Below the pieces are notes generated by a model. It worked only from the letters and a program-made list of their open reading frames with translations. It searched no databases and was not told where the DNA came from. This document shows, piece by piece, positions 55,250 to 63,592 of a DNA stretch of 64,000 nucleotides (position 1 is the first letter of the stretch; every line of letters starts with the position of its first letter). Made by a program: the position numbers and the translations under genes. Source of the stretch: Lachnospiraceae bacterium (lineage in GTDB: Bacteria; Bacillota; Clostridia; Lachnospirales; Lachnospiraceae); NCBI GenBank assembly GCA_017427685.1, contig JAFRSH010000006.1, positions 1 to 64,000 on the forward strand, in the 5' to 3' direction.

Positions 55250-57226
55250 TTATTTCGAGATCATCTCCATGATCTCGTTGCTCCTGGCAACAAACTTCGT
55301 CATGGCCTCGGGTGACAGAGGTCTGTGTGAAAGCATTGCCAGATCATAAAGCTGTTCGCAGATGATCTCAACCTTCTTGCCCTTCTTGTGCTCAAGAAGG
55401 AACTTGACGAGCGGATTGCTGAGGTTGAGTGTGAGCGTCTCTCCGCCGCCGAACATATCGTCACCGACACCCGACATGTTGTACATCTTCATCATATCGG
55501 ACATACGTCTGCTCTCTTCCGAAAGAGTGATGACCGACGAAACGGAAGCGTCCTTGAGGAACTGTGCCTTTACCTCAAGCTTGTCCTTGCCAAGTACCTT
55601 CTTAAAGAGCTTGGAAAGAGTCTCCTCGTCTTCTTTGATCTCTTTCTCGGAGCCCTCGGACTTGAGAGAATCGCTGATGTCGGCATCGATGCGAAGGAAC
55701 GCGAGCTTGTCGTTGTCCTGCTCGATCTGCTGTATGAAGGGCTGATCGATGTTGTGAGTAAGGATGACAGCGTTGAGTCCCTCGGATTTAAACATGTTGA
55801 TGTACTGGCTCTGCTGCTTCTCGTCGGTAACGTAGTAGATCTTGTTCTTCTCGGGTTCCTTGTTCTCTTCGGGCTTGTCATCCGAAACAACCTCGCCCTC
55901 GACTCTCTCGACACCGTCCTCACTCTTGGAAGAAGCGTCCTCTGTCTTGTCTTCAACAGGGAAGCCCTGCTCCTTGATGTACTCACTGAGCGACAGGTAC
56001 TTGCCGTTTAAGTCCTTGAAGAGGCAGTAATCTCTGATCTTCTCCTTGAACTTCTGATCCTTGATGCAGCCGTATTTGATGAAGGGAGCGATATCGTCCC
56101 AGTACTTCTCGTAGCTCTCACGTTCGGTCTTGAACATTCCGGAAAGCTTGTCCGCAACCTTCTTGGTGATGTAGTCCGAGATCTTCTTAACGAAGCCGTC
56201 GTTCTGAAGCGCGCTTCTCGAAACGTTGAGAGGAAGGTCGGGACAATCGATGACACCCTTGAGGAGCATAAGGAACTCGGGGATGACTTCCTTGATGTTG
56301 TCGGCGATAAATACCTGGTTGCTGTAAAGCTTGATGACTCCCTCAAGGCTCTCGTATTCGAGATTGATCTTGGGGAAGTACAGGATACCCTTAAGGTTGA
56401 AGGGGTAATCCATGTTGAGGTGTATGTAGAAAAGGGGCTCTCTGTAGTCATGGAATACGGTACGGTAGAACTCCTTGTACTCTTCCTCTGTGCAGTCGTT
56501 GGGATGCTTGTTCCAGAGAGGAGTTGTGTTGTTAAGAGGCTTCTCCTCTTCCTTCTTGTCCTCCTCGCCCTCTTTCTTTTCGGGTGCGGGAGCGTTCTCA
56601 TTCTTCAGATAGATCGGAACGGGCATGAACGAGCAGTACTTGCCCAGAACTTCTCTTGCACGGTACTCGTTCGAGAACTCGTAGCTGTCCTCGTTGAGGT
56701 AAAGTGTGATCTGTGTACCTCTCTGTGTGCGGTCGCCTTCGCCCATCTCGAATTCCATGCCTTCGTCCGAAGACCAGAATACGGGCTTAGCGTCCTTCTT
56801 ATACGAAAGTGTCGAGATCGTAACCCTGTGCGCTACCATGAACGAGGAGTAGAATCCGAGTCCGAAATGACCGATGATCTGATCCTCGCTTGCCTTGTCC
56901 TTGTACTTCTTAAGGAAGTCCTCGGCACCCGAGAAAGCGATCTGGTTGATGTACTCCTTAACTTCGTCGGCTGTCATACCGATTCCGTTATCGGTGACGG
57001 TGATCGTCTTCTCTTCCTGGTTGACACTCACGTCGATACGATACTCCTCGCCTTCGACCTCCTCGAATTCACCGATGAGTGCGAGCTTCTTAAGCTTGGT
57101 AACGGCATCACAGCCGTTTGAAACAAGCTCTCTGTAAAAAATATCATGATCTGAATAAAGCCACTTTTTGATTATGGGGAATATGTTCTCCGAATTGATT
57201 GAAAGATTACCTTTTTCGGTGCTCAT
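55250..57226 (-). CDS. htpG: molecular chaperone HtpG (Hsp90)
   Basis: 658 residues. The N-terminal GHKL ATPase shows ELVSNGCDAVTKL (catalytic region), ITVTDNGIGMTADEVK and GHFGLGFYSSFMVA; the middle domain has the LPLNVSRSALQ catalytic-loop Arg region; the C-terminal dimerisation domain ends in the usual way. A Glu/Lys/Asp-rich insertion (EEDKKEEEK and SKSEDG-VERVEGE region) lengthens it a little over E. coli HtpG (624). ATP-dependent chaperone in the cytosol. A CIRCE site and a strong promoter lie upstream. Followed by the PAS-receiver gene. Confidence 0.95.
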   Translation of the reverse strand: MSTEKGNLSINSENIFPIIKKWLYSDHDIFYRELVSNGCDAVTKLKKLALIGEFEEVEGEEYRIDVSVNQEEKTITVTDNGIGMTADEVKEYINQIAFSGAEDFLKKYKDKASEDQIIGHFGLGFYSSFMVAHRVTISTLSYKKDAKPVFWSSDEGMEFEMGEGDRTQRGTQITLYLNEDSYEFSNEYRAREVLGKYCSFMPVPIYLKNENAPAPEKKEGEEDKKEEEKPLNNTTPLWNKHPNDCTEEEYKEFYRTVFHDYREPLFYIHLNMDYPFNLKGILYFPKINLEYESLEGVIKLYSNQVFIADNIKEVIPEFLMLLKGVIDCPDLPLNVSRSALQNDGFVKKISDYITKKVADKLSGMFKTERESYEKYWDDIAPFIKYGCIKDQKFKEKIRDYCLFKDLNGKYLSLSEYIKEQGFPVEDKTEDASSKSEDGVERVEGEVVSDDKPEENKEPEKNKIYYVTDEKQQSQYINMFKSEGLNAVILTHNIDQPFIQQIEQDNDKLAFLRIDADISDSLKSEGSEKEIKEDEETLSKLFKKVLGKDKLEVKAQFLKDASVSSVITLSEESRRMSDMMKMYNMSGVGDDMFGGGETLTLNLSNPLVKFLLEHKKGKKVEIICEQLYDLAMLSHRPLSPEAMTKFVARSNEIMEMISK

Positions 57227-57290
57227 TAATCTGTCACTCTCTTTCTTTTAAGCATTCTGTCCCGTTTCATGATCCGGAACTCTGAATATA

Positions 57291-57319
57291 ATCATATACC
57301 CCACCGGACGCCATGTCAA
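57291..57319 (-). promoter_or_regulatory. promoter of htpG
   Basis: TTGACA (57314-57319), a 17-base spacer and TATGAT (57291-57296) on minus, about 65 bases before the htpG ATG. Confidence 0.85.
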
Positions 57320-57326
57320 TAAAAAA

Positions 57327-57353
57327 TTAGCACTCAAAGAGAACGAGTGCTAA
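57327..57353. promoter_or_regulatory. CIRCE operator (HrcA site) upstream of htpG
   Basis: Perfect TTAGCACTC, nine bases, GAGTGCTAA. It begins eight bases upstream of the htpG -35 and its outer half overlaps the stop codon of the DUF5721 gene. CIRCE is bound by the repressor HrcA and released by heat shock, predicting heat-inducible htpG. B. subtilis htpG is not in the HrcA regulon, so this wiring differs. Confidence 0.93.
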
Positions 57354-57796
57354 CAAATCTCGATATCAAGCCCCAGACCCTTTAAAAATCCAAAAGCCTC
57401 GCTGTCCCAATCCCTCTCGGGTTGCTTGTCGGGGTTGAAGCCCTTCTGGGCAAAGCCCGTGACAACCGTAAGCCCGTTCGTGTCGTAACGAACGTTTATG
57501 ATCCCGGTTCCCTGCTCGCCGTCCTTTTGAAGCACTACCTTCATCCTGACGGGGAGTCTTTTCCCGCGCACCGTCTGACGAACGCTCTCTTTGGCGACAG
57601 CCCATGTATGAAAAGCCGCGTTCCCGAGGATCTCGTTCTCGTCGGCTGTATAAAACGACTTGTTGATACGGCCCGAGATCGTGTGATCGAGGCCCATGGA
57701 AATCTCTGCCTCGATAAACATAAGCGTATCAAAGGCCTCCCCCGAAAGGAGGAGTTCCATGAACCTCTTGATGTCATTAACACGGATCGCGGTCAT
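57350..57796 (-). CDS. DUF5721-like protein
   Basis: 148 residues: TAIRVNDIKRFMELLLSGEAFD, then IEAEISMGLDHTISGRINKSFYTADE, with a C-terminal domain ending in DIEIC. The start and shape fit DUF5721, a Clostridia family of unknown role. ATG 57796 follows AAAGGAAAAAGG and overlaps the GH13-like stop by ATGA. Its stop codon lies inside the CIRCE element. Confidence 0.7.
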   Translation of the reverse strand: MTAIRVNDIKRFMELLLSGEAFDTLMFIEAEISMGLDHTISGRINKSFYTADENEILGNAAFHTWAVAKESVRQTVRGKRLPVRMKVVLQKDGEQGTGIINVRYDTNGLTVVTGFAQKGFNPDKQPERDWDSEAFGFLKGLGLDIEIC

Positions 57797-59667
57797 ACCT
57801 TTTTCCTTTCGCGCCGGGGTTTGCCGGTGCCTGCCTGCGCGGTTCCCGCAAGTGTCTCAACCTTAAAGAGCACCGCACTTCGGCCTTCCAGAACGCAGGT
57901 CCTCTCTCCGACCGAAACTGCCGAATCCTCGGAAGCGAGTACCATGGTGTAAGGATGCTCATCTATGGTGGGAAGATCGAACTCATGCGACTCCCAATGC
58001 ATGTTCACAAGCAGGAAGAAGCTCGAATCAGCCGTTCTCTTGTCCTTGAGCGCGTAGCGGCCGTTTAAGAAGATTCCGAGTGTCCTGCTGTAATAACCGT
58101 AGTCGGGCATCCACGCTTTAATGCCGTGGAACGAGATGTCGGGAAGTCCCTGTCCCGTGTAATCCTGGCCCTTAAGAGCAAGCCTGTTAGAGAAAACGGG
58201 GTGCTCTCTCTTGAGGCTGATAAGCTTCTTCACAAACGAGGTGAGCTCTTTGGCCTGAGCACTCTTCTCCCAGATCACGTAACCCGTCTCGTTGTCGCAG
58301 CAGTAATAGTTGTTGTTGCCTCCGGCGGAATTGAGGAATTCGTCGCCGGCGTTTATAAGCGGCACGCCCTCCGAAAGGAACAGGAGCATGAGCGCGTTCC
58401 TGCACATCCTGAGTCTGAGTGCCCTGATGTTCTTCTTGGTCGTGGGACCCTCGACGCCGCAATTCCAGCTGTAGTTGATCTCGCGTCCGTCGCGGTTTCT
58501 CTCACCGTTCTCCTCGTTGTGTCTGACATCGTAGCAGAACACGTCGTAAAGAGTGAAGCCGTCGTGATCGGCGAAGTAATTGATCCTCGCGATGTCACCG
58601 CCGTTGTCCTTAAAGGATCCGGCAAAGGCTTTGATCTGATCCTCGTCGCCCTTAATAAGCCTGCGGCAGTTGACCATAAATGCGTCATTGCAGCTTCCGA
58701 GTCTCTCCCTGCGGCATTCGTCGCCGATACCCGAGGTATCCCAGCCTTGGGCTATAAGCGTTATACCGGTAAGGAAAGGATCTACGGCGAGCATCGGGAC
58801 ACAGGGGTTGTCGCCCATGATCCTGAAGCCGTCGATCCCGTACTCGTCCCTCCAGTACGCAAGCACGCCGGTCATGAAGGAGTACGCCAGATCGGCCTGG
58901 AAACACATCTCCATCATAACGTCTATACCGGCTCTGTGAAGTGTCCTGACAAGTGACTTAAACTCCGCGTCGGCTCTCTTCGGATCCGATGCGTACGATG
59001 CCTTAGGTGCAAAGAAAGCTGCGGGAGCAGAATAACCCCAGACGTTGAGCTTCACTGGTTCCTCGGTTTGAGGCATGCTGCCCCTCAAAACCGCGTCAAA
59101 GGGTGCGGCCTGCTTCTTCTCCGGAGGTCTCGTGAAATCTCTGTCACGAACTACCTCGTCGAAATCATAGCAGGGCATGAGAAGCACCGTGGTCACGCCG
59201 AGTCCCTTTAAATATCTGGCTTTGGATGCCACGCCGGCAAAGGTTCCGGGCGCGGCTACGCCCGATGACTGGTGCGCGGTAAAGCATCTGACATGAAGCT
59301 TGTATATGATCGATGAGCGAAGATCATGGGATCTGTAGGAGCTCACCGACTTCTTTTCTCCTTCTTCCGGAACCGGAAGGAATGCATCCGGAACCTCGCT
59401 GCGGTTTCCGAAGCCGCCGGTTTCGCAGAGAAGCTTAGCGAAAGGATCGGAAAAAGCGCCGTTCTCATTCTCAAAATGATAAACGAGCGGAACGTTCTCG
59501 TCCTTAAAAGAACAGACAAACCATCCGTTCTGTTCGGGCGATTCCTTCATCGCAATCGACTTTCTGTTGCACACGAGCGTGACGCTCTTTGATCCGGGAG
59601 CAAAAACGGATGCTTTGATCTGTCCGTTCTGTCTGATCACCCCGGCTGATCCGGTATCCAGTATCAT
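57793..59667 (-). CDS. GH13 isoamylase/GlgX-like protein lacking catalytic residues
   Basis: 624 residues. An N-terminal CBM48/Ig-like domain (about 15-75) precedes a GH13 (beta/alpha)8 barrel (about 115-480) of GlgX/isoamylase type (YKLHVRCFTAH, GVTTVLLMPC, EENGERNRDGREINYSWN, LINAGDEFLNSAGGNNN) and a C-terminal beta domain. Catalytic sites are changed: region I reads MEMCFQA instead of DVVYNH; the nucleophile position is Met284 (GFRIM, normally GFRFD); the acid/base position is Gln307 (AQGWD, normally AEPWD). Only HD in region IV (368-369) remains. It is therefore probably a non-hydrolytic glycan-binding or regulatory homolog. ATG 59667 follows CGGAG. Coupled to the DUF5721 gene. Confidence 0.85.
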   Translation of the reverse strand: MILDTGSAGVIRQNGQIKASVFAPGSKSVTLVCNRKSIAMKESPEQNGWFVCSFKDENVPLVYHFENENGAFSDPFAKLLCETGGFGNRSEVPDAFLPVPEEGEKKSVSSYRSHDLRSSIIYKLHVRCFTAHQSSGVAAPGTFAGVASKARYLKGLGVTTVLLMPCYDFDEVVRDRDFTRPPEKKQAAPFDAVLRGSMPQTEEPVKLNVWGYSAPAAFFAPKASYASDPKRADAEFKSLVRTLHRAGIDVMMEMCFQADLAYSFMTGVLAYWRDEYGIDGFRIMGDNPCVPMLAVDPFLTGITLIAQGWDTSGIGDECRRERLGSCNDAFMVNCRRLIKGDEDQIKAFAGSFKDNGGDIARINYFADHDGFTLYDVFCYDVRHNEENGERNRDGREINYSWNCGVEGPTTKKNIRALRLRMCRNALMLLFLSEGVPLINAGDEFLNSAGGNNNYYCCDNETGYVIWEKSAQAKELTSFVKKLISLKREHPVFSNRLALKGQDYTGQGLPDISFHGIKAWMPDYGYYSRTLGIFLNGRYALKDKRTADSSFFLLVNMHWESHEFDLPTIDEHPYTMVLASEDSAVSVGERTCVLEGRSAVLFKVETLAGTAQAGTGKPRRERKKV

Positions 59668-59678
59668 AATAATCTCCG

Positions 59679-61313
59679 TCAGTCTTCTTCCTCTTCGTTA
59701 ACGGCAAGTACTGTTCTCTTACGAGCCATTTCATCACTTGCAAGGTAGTCGTCGTAGGTTGAAACCTTGTCGATGAGCTTGCCGTCTGGCAGGATCTCCA
59801 TGATCCTGTTCGCGGTGGTCTGAATGAACTGATGATCGAGTGCGGTGAAAAGCTCAACACCCGGGAACTTGATGAGCGCGTTGTTGAGCGCGGTGATCGA
59901 TTCCATGTCAAGGTGGTTGGTGGGCTCATCCATGACAAGTACGTTCGAACCGAGGATCATCATCTTGGAAAGCATGACTCTGACACGCTCTCCTCCCGAA
60001 AGGACGTTGACCTTCTTGACTCCGTCTTCACCCTTGAAGAGCATACGGCCGAGGAAACCTCTTACATACTGCTGGTCGTCGACGGGAGAGAAAGGCATGA
60101 GGTGATCGACGATCGTCTCACTGCCCTTGAACTCTTCGGTGTTGTCCTTGGCGAAGTAGCCTCTCTGGGTCGTAACGCCCCACTTGAAGGAACCTTCGTC
60201 AGGCTCCATCTCCTCGTTGAGGATCTTGAAGAGCACCGTTGCGGCCTGGTTGTTGCCGCCGACAAAAGCGATCTTGTCGTCATGTCCGACAACAAAGCTG
60301 ATATTATCGAGAACCTTCACGCCGTCGATGGTCTTCGAGAGGTTGCTGACTGTGAGAACCTCGTTACCGATCGCGCGGTTGGGTCTGAAATCGATGTAGG
60401 GGTAAACTCTGCTCGAGGGCTTGATATCGTCAAGCTCGATCTTCTCGAGCGCACGCTTACGTGATGTGGCCTGCTTGGACTTCGAAGCGTTCGCGGAGAA
60501 ACGCTGGATGAATTCCTGCAGTTCCTTGATCTTCTCTTCTTTCTTCTTGTTGGCTTCCTTCATCTGTCTGATCATGAGCTGACTCGACTCGTACCAGAAA
60601 TCGTAGTTTCCTGCGTAGAGCTGGATCTTCTGGTAGTCGATGTCGGCGATCTGCGTGCAGACCTTGTTAAGGAAGTATCTGTCGTGGGATACAACAATGA
60701 CGGTGTTGTCAAAGTTGATGAGGAACTCGTTGAGCCAGCTGATGGCTTCGAGATCGAGGTGGTTCGTAGGCTCGTCGAGCAGAAGGATGTCGGGGTTGCC
60801 GAACAGTGCCTGTGCAAGCAGGACCTTGACCTTAAGGGAATCCTTGAGCTGCGACATCATCATGTGATGGTACTCGCCCTCGACTCCGAGTCCGTTGAGA
60901 AGCGTCGCTGCCTCCGACTCGGCCTCCCAGCCGTTCATGTTGGCGAACTCGGCTTCGAGCTCGCTCGCTCTGATACCGTCCTCGTCCGAGAAGTCCTCTT
61001 TCGCATAGATGGCGTCCTTCTCCTTCATGATCTCGTAGAGACGCTTATTTCCGAGGATAACGGTGTCCATTACGTCATATGAATCATATTTGAAGTGATC
61101 CTGCTCAAGGAACGAAAGTCTCTGTCCGGGAGTGATGACAACCTCACCCTTCGAAGGCTCGAGCTGTCCGGAAAGTATTTTGAGGAAGGTAGACTTTCCG
61201 GCTCCGTTCGCTCCGATCAGGCCGTAGCAGTTCCCTTCCGTAAATTTGATGTTAACGTCCTCAAAGAGTGCTCTCTTTCCAAGACGCAGTGTCACGTTAC
61301 ATGCTGCGATCAT
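59679..61313 (-). CDS. ABC-F family ATPase, YbiT-like
   Basis: 544 residues with two ABC domains and no transmembrane segment. NBD1 (about 1-250) has Walker A GANGAGKST, then a signature position reading SQLKDSLKVKVLLAQ, not LSGGQ, and LLLDEPTNHLD. The linker (about 250-315) is helical and basic (KKKEEKIKELQEF). NBD2 has a P-loop reading GGNNQAATVLFK without Lys-Thr, but a good LSGGERVRV signature and VMDEPTNHLD. ABC-F proteins act on the ribosome (EttA-like translation factors or resistance). Only one composite ATP site appears complete. ATG 61313 follows AAGGAGA. Confidence 0.9.
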   Translation of the reverse strand: MIAACNVTLRLGKRALFEDVNIKFTEGNCYGLIGANGAGKSTFLKILSGQLEPSKGEVVITPGQRLSFLEQDHFKYDSYDVMDTVILGNKRLYEIMKEKDAIYAKEDFSDEDGIRASELEAEFANMNGWEAESEAATLLNGLGVEGEYHHMMMSQLKDSLKVKVLLAQALFGNPDILLLDEPTNHLDLEAISWLNEFLINFDNTVIVVSHDRYFLNKVCTQIADIDYQKIQLYAGNYDFWYESSQLMIRQMKEANKKKEEKIKELQEFIQRFSANASKSKQATSRKRALEKIELDDIKPSSRVYPYIDFRPNRAIGNEVLTVSNLSKTIDGVKVLDNISFVVGHDDKIAFVGGNNQAATVLFKILNEEMEPDEGSFKWGVTTQRGYFAKDNTEEFKGSETIVDHLMPFSPVDDQQYVRGFLGRMLFKGEDGVKKVNVLSGGERVRVMLSKMMILGSNVLVMDEPTNHLDMESITALNNALIKFPGVELFTALDHQFIQTTANRIMEILPDGKLIDKVSTYDDYLASDEMARKRTVLAVNEEEED

Positions 61314-61479
61314 GCGTATCTCCTTATTACTGCTGTTTATTACAAATACCGTGCGTTGTGCGCATACAGATTTATTTTACTAAATTTTTTATGGTTTTAC
61401 AAGTTGGAGTATTTAAGTGAAGACAGAGTCGGAGGTTAATATTTTGAAACTAAAGAGTATTTATGACGGCTCGGACGCA

Positions 61480-61614
61480 ATGTATATAACACTTCCGGCG
61501 CACGTTCTCACTATGGGTCGGGTACCCCTTGCGTTGCTAAACTCTCACTGCGCCTTTGGCTTGTGAATCGTTAAGCAACGAGACCCGACACATGCCCGGA
61601 AGTATTATATACAT
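61480..61614. ncRNA. rod-like structured element, possible RNA or miniature inverted-repeat element
   Basis: The 19-base arms 61480-61498 and 61596-61614 are inverted copies with one mismatch. Inside are stems GTCGGGT/ACCCGAC (61517-61523 with 61583-61589), CGTTGCT/AGCAACG (61532-61538 with 61574-61580), TCAC/GTGA and GCC/GGC, with an 18/6-base internal bubble. No coding frame fits. The rest of the 61314-61689 gap holds only the ABC-F upstream region and short A/T-rich text. Confidence 0.5.
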
Positions 61615-61689
61615 GCATCCTTCGCCTAAATCAGATTAAAAATCTAACAGAAGCACGTCATGAATAATACGTAGAAAGGATATATGCAA

Positions 61690-62565
61690 TTATTCTACAG
61701 TGCAGAACGCAGCCGATACGTAAGCCTTCGGCGCGTCTTCAAACACGATCGCTACCCATCCGTGAACTTCGGGGGCAGTGGGATCGAAGGAATACTCCGC
61801 TCCGGCCGATGCGGTCGCGAGCTTGTTGGATTCCATGTTCGCATCGTCGCGGATGAACACTGCTTTATCGATCCTGACCTTACGCGAGCTTGTTCCCTGG
61901 ATCTGCTCGTCGGCAGCTCTGCCTGTCATGAGGTAGGTGTTGAGAATGTAACCCGTCAGGTCTCCGCACTGAACAAGCGAGAACTCCTCTCCCTTCTCAA
62001 GTACGACACCGTAGGACCCCTTAAGAAGCTCTCCGACCTTGTCGGAACTCTTGCTTGCTTCCTTTCGGACATTCACCTGATACTCGATGTTCTGAAGCAC
62101 GAAATGAGTCTCCGTTCCGTCAAACTTCAGCTTCTCCTTCGGAACACTCTGGCCTATCGGAAGCCCCTCCGCTGTCTTGGTGGGGATTTCGACCGGCGTG
62201 TCGTCGGTCGGGGTCGTGTCCGGAGTCTCGGGAGTTGTTTCTTCAACGCTTATGCCCTCAGTCTCGACTGTTTCCGGCTTCGATCCGGCATCTGTATCAT
62301 CCGTCTTCACTGTCCCGGTTTCGGAAGCACTGTCCTTCTTCGGACTCTCTTTGGGCTGATCGGTAGCTGTGCCGCCGAGAGCCTCGTCTTCCGCTGCCAC
62401 GGGAGTCTTTCCGGGCTTCTCCGTAGCTTCCGTTTTCTGTCCCGGGTCGTTATCGGTACCGCTCTTACTGTCCATAACAAGCGCGATCACCGTGATGACA
62501 AGCGCGGCTAACGCCGTGCAGATAAAAAGAACCGCGACTATCTTAAAGAGTTTGTTAACATTCAT
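61690..62565 (-). CDS. membrane-anchored SH3-domain protein
   Basis: 291 residues. One N-terminal TM (about 8-30), a long Pro/Thr/Asp/Glu-rich disordered spacer (about 33-140), then two SH3b-like domains (about 150-225 with YQVNVRKEASKSSDKVGEL and 226-291 with AVFIRDDANMESNKLA). SH3b modules bind peptidoglycan or glycans, so the protein probably spans the wall zone. ATG 62565 follows AAGGAT. The gene after the GHKL protein on the same strand; a 41-base gap suggests an operon. Confidence 0.82.
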   Translation of the reverse strand: MNVNKLFKIVAVLFICTALAALVITVIALVMDSKSGTDNDPGQKTEATEKPGKTPVAAEDEALGGTATDQPKESPKKDSASETGTVKTDDTDAGSKPETVETEGISVEETTPETPDTTPTDDTPVEIPTKTAEGLPIGQSVPKEKLKFDGTETHFVLQNIEYQVNVRKEASKSSDKVGELLKGSYGVVLEKGEEFSLVQCGDLTGYILNTYLMTGRAADEQIQGTSSRKVRIDKAVFIRDDANMESNKLATASAGAEYSFDPTAPEVHGWVAIVFEDAPKAYVSAAFCTVE

Positions 62566-62606
62566 ATCCTTAGGCCCCTCTGTTTAATAAACTTTATACC
62601 CTTATA

Positions 62607-63491
62607 TCATGCTTCCGGCTCGGATTTGCCGCTGTTTCCGGGCAGCTGGATGTAGATACCCATGCCGGCTCCGGGAGCGCTCTTGGCGTAGATCGTTCCG
62701 CCATAAGCATTAACTATGTCTCTTGCCTGAGTGAGTCCGAGTCCGTTGCCGCTCACTCTGTTGGATCCCTGGAAATTGAGATCGAAGATGTACGGAAGCT
62801 CGTCCTTACCGATACCGAGTCCGTCATCCTTGCAAACGATGAAGATATCGTCCGCAACGTTTGAAACGGTGATATGGAGATTACCCGCGCGTCTCATGTA
62901 CTTGACCGCATTGTCCACGATATTCTTCATCATGACCGTGAGCAGCTGCCTGCTGCCCGTGTACGTAACGTTGCCCGCACAGACAAAGCCTGTTCTGATG
63001 CCTGCCGCAAGTGCGAAGGGCTCCATAACGTCAAGTGTGTTCCTGACAACTTCACCCATGTCAACGGTATCCTTCTCTTCAAGAAGCTCTTCGTTAAAAA
63101 GAACCGTCTTGATCTTCGTGACCTCGCGGACTGTCTCCACTTCAACGACCGTCGCACCTGATGCCGATTCATCGGGCGTGCTGTCCGTTCCGACCGCGGC
63201 ATCCTCGGGAGCGCTGACAACCGTGATACTCACGGGCTGCGCCGGAGCTTCCGTTACAGGTGCGCTTTGTTCCGAAGGAGCGGGTTTTTCAACAGCTTCA
63301 GCAGGCGCATCGACTTTCTCTGGTTTACCCGCGATCATAATCAGAAGCACAAGGAAAAGAACCGTTTCCAGCACAAAAAGGCTCGTCGTCACTATCTGCG
63401 GGAGCCGGTAGATCCCGAACAACGCCGCAATAAACACCGCCAGAGCGACGATCAAAAGAAGTATCTCTTTAACACCCGATCTCTTTTCCAT
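62607..63491 (-). CDS. membrane GHKL-ATPase protein without H-box
   Basis: 294 residues. Two TM helices (about 9-27 and 35-53), a Pro/Ala/Glu-rich disordered linker (about 55-120), then a histidine-kinase-type ATPase: N box KNIVDNAVKYM, G1 DDGLGIGKDELPYIF and G2 GNGLGLTQAR. The DHp helix with an H-box is missing before it, so it cannot autophosphorylate in the usual way; it may be an anti-sigma-like or partner kinase. ATG 63491, with GGGGGAG at a long spacing. Confidence 0.8.
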   Translation of the reverse strand: MEKRSGVKEILLLIVALAVFIAALFGIYRLPQIVTTSLFVLETVLFLVLLIMIAGKPEKVDAPAEAVEKPAPSEQSAPVTEAPAQPVSITVVSAPEDAAVGTDSTPDESASGATVVEVETVREVTKIKTVLFNEELLEEKDTVDMGEVVRNTLDVMEPFALAAGIRTGFVCAGNVTYTGSRQLLTVMMKNIVDNAVKYMRRAGNLHITVSNVADDIFIVCKDDGLGIGKDELPYIFDLNFQGSNRVSGNGLGLTQARDIVNAYGGTIYAKSAPGAGMGIYIQLPGNSGKSEPEA

Positions 63492-63592
63492 AGTTTAAAA
63501 CTCCCCCATCTTATTACGATCAAAAATCCCTGTCCGATCACAATCCTGCAGTCGAGGCGTAAAACTCAAAATCCCAATCTTTTACAGCCCTG

